Assembly: GCA_030533445.1 (NCBI GenBank)
Contig: CM060076.1
Location: forward strand, 10,904,001-10,968,000
DNA from: Cyprinodon diabolis
Taxonomy: Eukaryota; Chordata; Actinopteri; Cyprinodontiformes; Cyprinodontidae
Direction of reading: 5' to 3'
Length of the DNA: 64,000 nt
In this document: positions 60,766 through 64,000 of the stretch, one piece after another
Numbering within the stretch: position 1 is the first letter of the stretch
Layout of the letters: the number at the start of each line of letters is the position of its first letter
Program-made: the position numbers and the translations under genes
The notes under the pieces: generated by a model
The model's input: the letters and a program-made list of their open reading frames with translations, nothing else
Database searches by the model: none
What the model was told of the DNA's origin: nothing

Positions 60766-63240
60766 GTTATACTAGGAATGAATTAAATGCATAACCATTT
60801 TTTGCTCAAGATAGAGGTTTAAAACATGTCCTCTCTGGATATTAGTGCATACAAATAACAAAATATAAATTTCAAGAGAATTAAAAATAATAATAGTAGC
60901 AATATAAACAGCTTTTTGTGTAGTTTGTTTAGAGTGATGATGTTATATTAGGAAGGAAAAACCTATTAGCGTATATAGCACTAATTTTTATGGTTGGGAT
61001 GCAAAAGTTTTATTGAAGGAGCTCTCCAGTGCTGCAAGAGCTTCATGCATGGGGTGGCAAAACCGTTCCAACTGTTTCACCTGATGAGCTTATCTAACCA
61101 CCTCCTCTGTGGCTGTACTAAGTTTCTGCTTCTACATACTGCCCATAGAAGACGGTTGAAGTAGAAGTAAAGGATTTGATGAAGGCCATCTTTTTATTCA
61201 GTTGAGTTTTTCATTATCCCCTGAGTGGAAATGGTTTAGTCTGCAGAAAAGATGATTACCTTTACAAAAAGTAGTATTACCAAGCTTGGATACTGTAATT
61301 AACTTCATAATTTGAGATGCCTTCGTAGGAAATAAAAAAAATATATTTTGGGTATCGGCAGTTCTAAAAATGGAAAAGACAAATTCTGTCACACCACCTT
61401 GAGTGTTTCCTCTTTTGCAGTGTACACTTTTAAAATTATAGCTAGACCGACATTTAGCAGTTCAGCTTTCCTTTTTTTAAAACGGTAAATAAGAGCTGCT
61501 GAGTAGTTGGTTTCAGAGCGGCAGAGCAGCCAAAGGTTCTTTGATTGAATTACTCAACCTCGAAACTTGTATTCAGACTTGACATGTGCAAGGTCAGCAG
61601 CAGAAAGAGAAAGCAACAACATTCAGTAAATTAAAAGCTTATTTACTTTTTTCTTGATATTATTTGTGATTTATTTCAGGCCAGACTTTTTTTACTGCAG
61701 TTTCTTCTTTCTATGCTATTGAACTGTATATAAGAATGTATCTAGAGCAAATATTTAATGTCCATTTAAGGCTTTTATAAGCCGCATCTTACATTTTCAT
61801 AGGAATGAATGAGTCCTTTTCATTTGTACTTTATTTTAGTTTCTTAAATGGCTAATTTTACTTACAATATTGAACACACAATTTCACCAAGTCTGATAAC
61901 TACATTTTTTGGTTGGAGGCAGCTGCCATTAGCTGAAAATATAATAACATTTTTTTTTTTTTTTTTTGTAAAGGAGTCAAATTAATGTAATGTAAATTAA
62001 TGTAGCTCTTGCTATAAAACTGATGTTTACCAAAAAAAAAGTGAAACAAAAATGGAATCAGCTTTTTGTATGCATTTAGTCTGATTAGTGTGACTAGCAG
62101 TAAAATATCAGACTCTATTTAGATACTGTAAAGCAGGGGGCAGAGGAGTAGGCATTCACCTAAACATCATGCATGATATTTTTTATGTTTCTGTTAATTT
62201 CTAATATTTTGAAATATCTATAAACGCAAGTGGGATTTAAAAAAAAAAGAAGAGTAACAGAATAAAATAAAATAATTATACTTAGACCACTGTTGAGTTG
62301 TGCTGTTTTCAGAGACACCCTGGGTATCCTGTGTGGTCCTCGAGTTCCACTTTGTGCCTGTTGGTAACCCCTGCTGTAGAGAATATTGATCAAACATTTA
62401 CTATGAGATTTATAAAAATGTAAGTATCTCAAATTCCATGACAGGTGACAGTTAAAAGGTAAAAAAACAAAAAGACAAAACGTAAATTCCTAATGAGCAA
62501 CATTTTATGTTCCACTGTCCCTTTGTTGGTCAGTTCCAATTGAACCGGGCCCCATTAGGAAGAATATGTATCCAACAGGATGTATAACAAACTTCTTAGT
62601 TGGGTAACTGGTCTCAACAGAAAAAAATGTAAACCTTCCCCCAGGCTTTTAGCTAGGACTATTTTATAGGGTGTAACCCTTGGTGCATCACATCTTTTTA
62701 CAGTGTCTTGTCTGGCAAGGTGGCAATAAGAATAATTGTCTTGATGCCAAAAGGAGCCCAACAGATTTTACTTTCACAAGTGTAGCTGTATGGCAATTGC
62801 CATACTGCTCCACTTGTTTCATGCATATAAATTGCTTTATTATAATTATGCAGGGAGTTTTACAGTTCATATGGACACTGCAATGTAAGTAGAGCAGAAA
62901 AACAGAAGAAGAAAAAGGAAAAAGAAAAAAAAGGACAAAAGATGAAAGAAAGAGGAGATAGGAAGGAGAAAATGACAAAACATTTTCAGTCTGCTTCATC
63001 ACCTGTAACGAGATGAAAAAAGAACAGCACAACCAAAAGACATGGTACGAGATATACAATAAAGCAACACCTTGAAACTATCGCTAAAGTAATATTATTA
63101 AGTCTGAAATGTACTCTGTGTTACCTGAAGATATGAATGTGGGGTTTCTGTTTGGAAGTGAATCTCTTAAGTACCTGAAGCCTAGCACCTGTAGTTGTTT
63201 GTGAGGGTGAACTTGTGCATGTAAAGTTTTAACCATAGAA
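60766..63240. other. Non-coding DNA, nothing firmly recognised
   Basis: T-tract at 61951-61968. At 62300-62380 ggtcctcgagttccac and tgttggtaacccctgctg resemble a dispersed repeat terminus, but no partner was found. Otherwise unremarkable. Confidence 0.35.
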
Positions 63241-63920
63241 AAAATGCTCAATAGTGGTTGTGGAGAGCCGGAGAGGCACACCCCCCAGAGCACTGAGTCC
63301 AGCGCCGGGAGACCCAAAGCCCCAGGCACCCAAAGGGACCCCAGAAGCGCAGGCACCAAGGAGGGGCCAGCCCCAGAAATCAGACCCCCAGCAAGGGAGG
63401 AGGAGAGACAGCCACGAAGAAGCCCCCCAGCCACCGCCATGCCGGCGCCCCGGGGAGCCGCGGGGACGAGTCCGCGGGCCCCGCCGGCAGCCGGCCACCC
63501 TGAAGTAGGGCCGGGCACCGAACACCGGCCCCCCCACGGCACCGACCGAAACGCCCCAGCCCCACAGAGCACGGAAACACGCCCCGCCCCCCGGCACCAA
63601 GCCCCGGCGACTGGCCGCAACACCCACCGCGACCGCACCACCCAGGAAAAACACACAGCGCTTCCGCCGCGAACCGGCCGCAAGCGCCGCGGGACCCCCC
63701 CAAAATGCCCCCCCCCGGCCAAAGCGCAGCCCCACCCCACCAAGACTGATGCCAGCAGCGCGCAACGCAACACACCGCGCATAGAATCAACCCAAGAGCA
63801 GAGAAGCCGCCCGGCGCAAAACCTCAAGAAGAGCAGACCGCAGCCGGCGCATAAACCCCCCCCCCCCCCGCCCCAGCAGCCGGAGGGCCAGCACAAAGCC
63901 AGAGAAAGAAAATAACAACG
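63241..63920. other. Abrupt GC-rich, C/A-skewed block
   Basis: Composition changes sharply at about 63250 from AT-rich to strongly C- and A-rich on the plus strand with many CpGs, and falls back after about 63920. A C14 run lies at 63856-63869. Overlapping long frames on both strands (223 codons plus, 286 codons minus) are Pro/Arg- or Gly/Cys-rich and lack domains, as expected when stop codons are rare. It may be the GC-rich 5' region of a LINE or another repeat, or a CpG island. I cannot decide, and the window ends shortly after. Confidence 0.5.
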
Positions 63921-63959
63921 CGGACACACATTCACACATAACACTCACATCCAATAATA

Positions 63960-63999
63960 CCAGGACCAAAAACCCGGTGACACCGGTGGTTGGTCCTGG
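63960..63999. repeat. 10-bp inverted repeat at the window end
   Basis: ccaggaccaa (63960-63969) and its exact complement ttggtcctgg (63990-63999) flank a 20-base loop containing cccggtgacaccgg. It lies just outside the GC-rich block and may mark the end of a repeat that continues past the window. Confidence 0.7.
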
Positions 64000-64000
64000 G

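Noticed and set aside
63244..63915. 223-codon plus-strand frame and overlapping 286-codon minus-strand frame
   Set aside because: Both arise from the GC-rich, C/A-skewed block where stop codons are rare. They are low-complexity (Pro/Arg or Gly/Cys), have no domain and overlap on opposite strands.

Overview
The window looks like nuclear DNA of a ray-finned (teleost) fish. It is AT-rich, contains no dense gene array, and is studded with repeat families typical of teleosts: L2/CR1-type LINEs with a YADD reverse transcriptase, Penelope-like elements with a GIY-YIG endonuclease, short hAT-type elements with 8-bp target duplications, pogo/Tc1-mariner-type elements flanked by TA, and TTAA-flanked miniature elements. 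I see no rRNA, tRNA, CRISPR array or bacterial operon.

The only host-gene signal I can defend is at about 9.06-9.66 kb. It is a CpG-rich promoter carrying a perfect TCTCGCGAGA element and a one-mismatch second copy, followed by a candidate first exon that ends at a consensus splice donor (9486). A second perfect donor lies at 9654. An 80-bp, phase-compatible candidate exon sits at 25451-25530. If both are right, most of the window from 9.5 kb onward is long introns of one plus-strand gene that I cannot name. Most of the remaining DNA is non-coding and shows nothing I recognise.

Region by region: 0-1 kb, an LTR-like end abutting a decayed LINE; 5.7-6.6 kb, two minus-strand LINE scraps in an unexpected order; 9-9.7 kb, promoter and first exon; 16.5-18.3 kb, a rearranged Penelope-like insertion with an inverted partial second copy, an inverted copy of its own left flank, a perfect 20-bp snapback hairpin and a 14-bp target duplication; 22.9-23.6 kb, a LINE tail and a pogo-type miniature element; 32.0-32.8 kb, a terminal-inverted-repeat element filled with a 22-bp minisatellite; 34.1-35.1 kb, two neighbouring miniature elements; 36.7-38.5 kb, a scrambled pogo-type element with transposase remnants; 39.5-41.9 kb, two LINE fragments in opposite directions, one with a 362-residue uninterrupted reverse transcriptase end; 45-49.6 kb, three TIR elements; 51.4-56.3 kb, two opposed copies of one BED-finger hAT element plus Penelope tails; 57.5-58.1 kb, another BED-finger hAT fragment; 63.2-64 kb, an abrupt GC-rich block.

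All family names come from recognising motifs by eye. No database search or alignment software was used, and boundaries without a target duplication are approximate.
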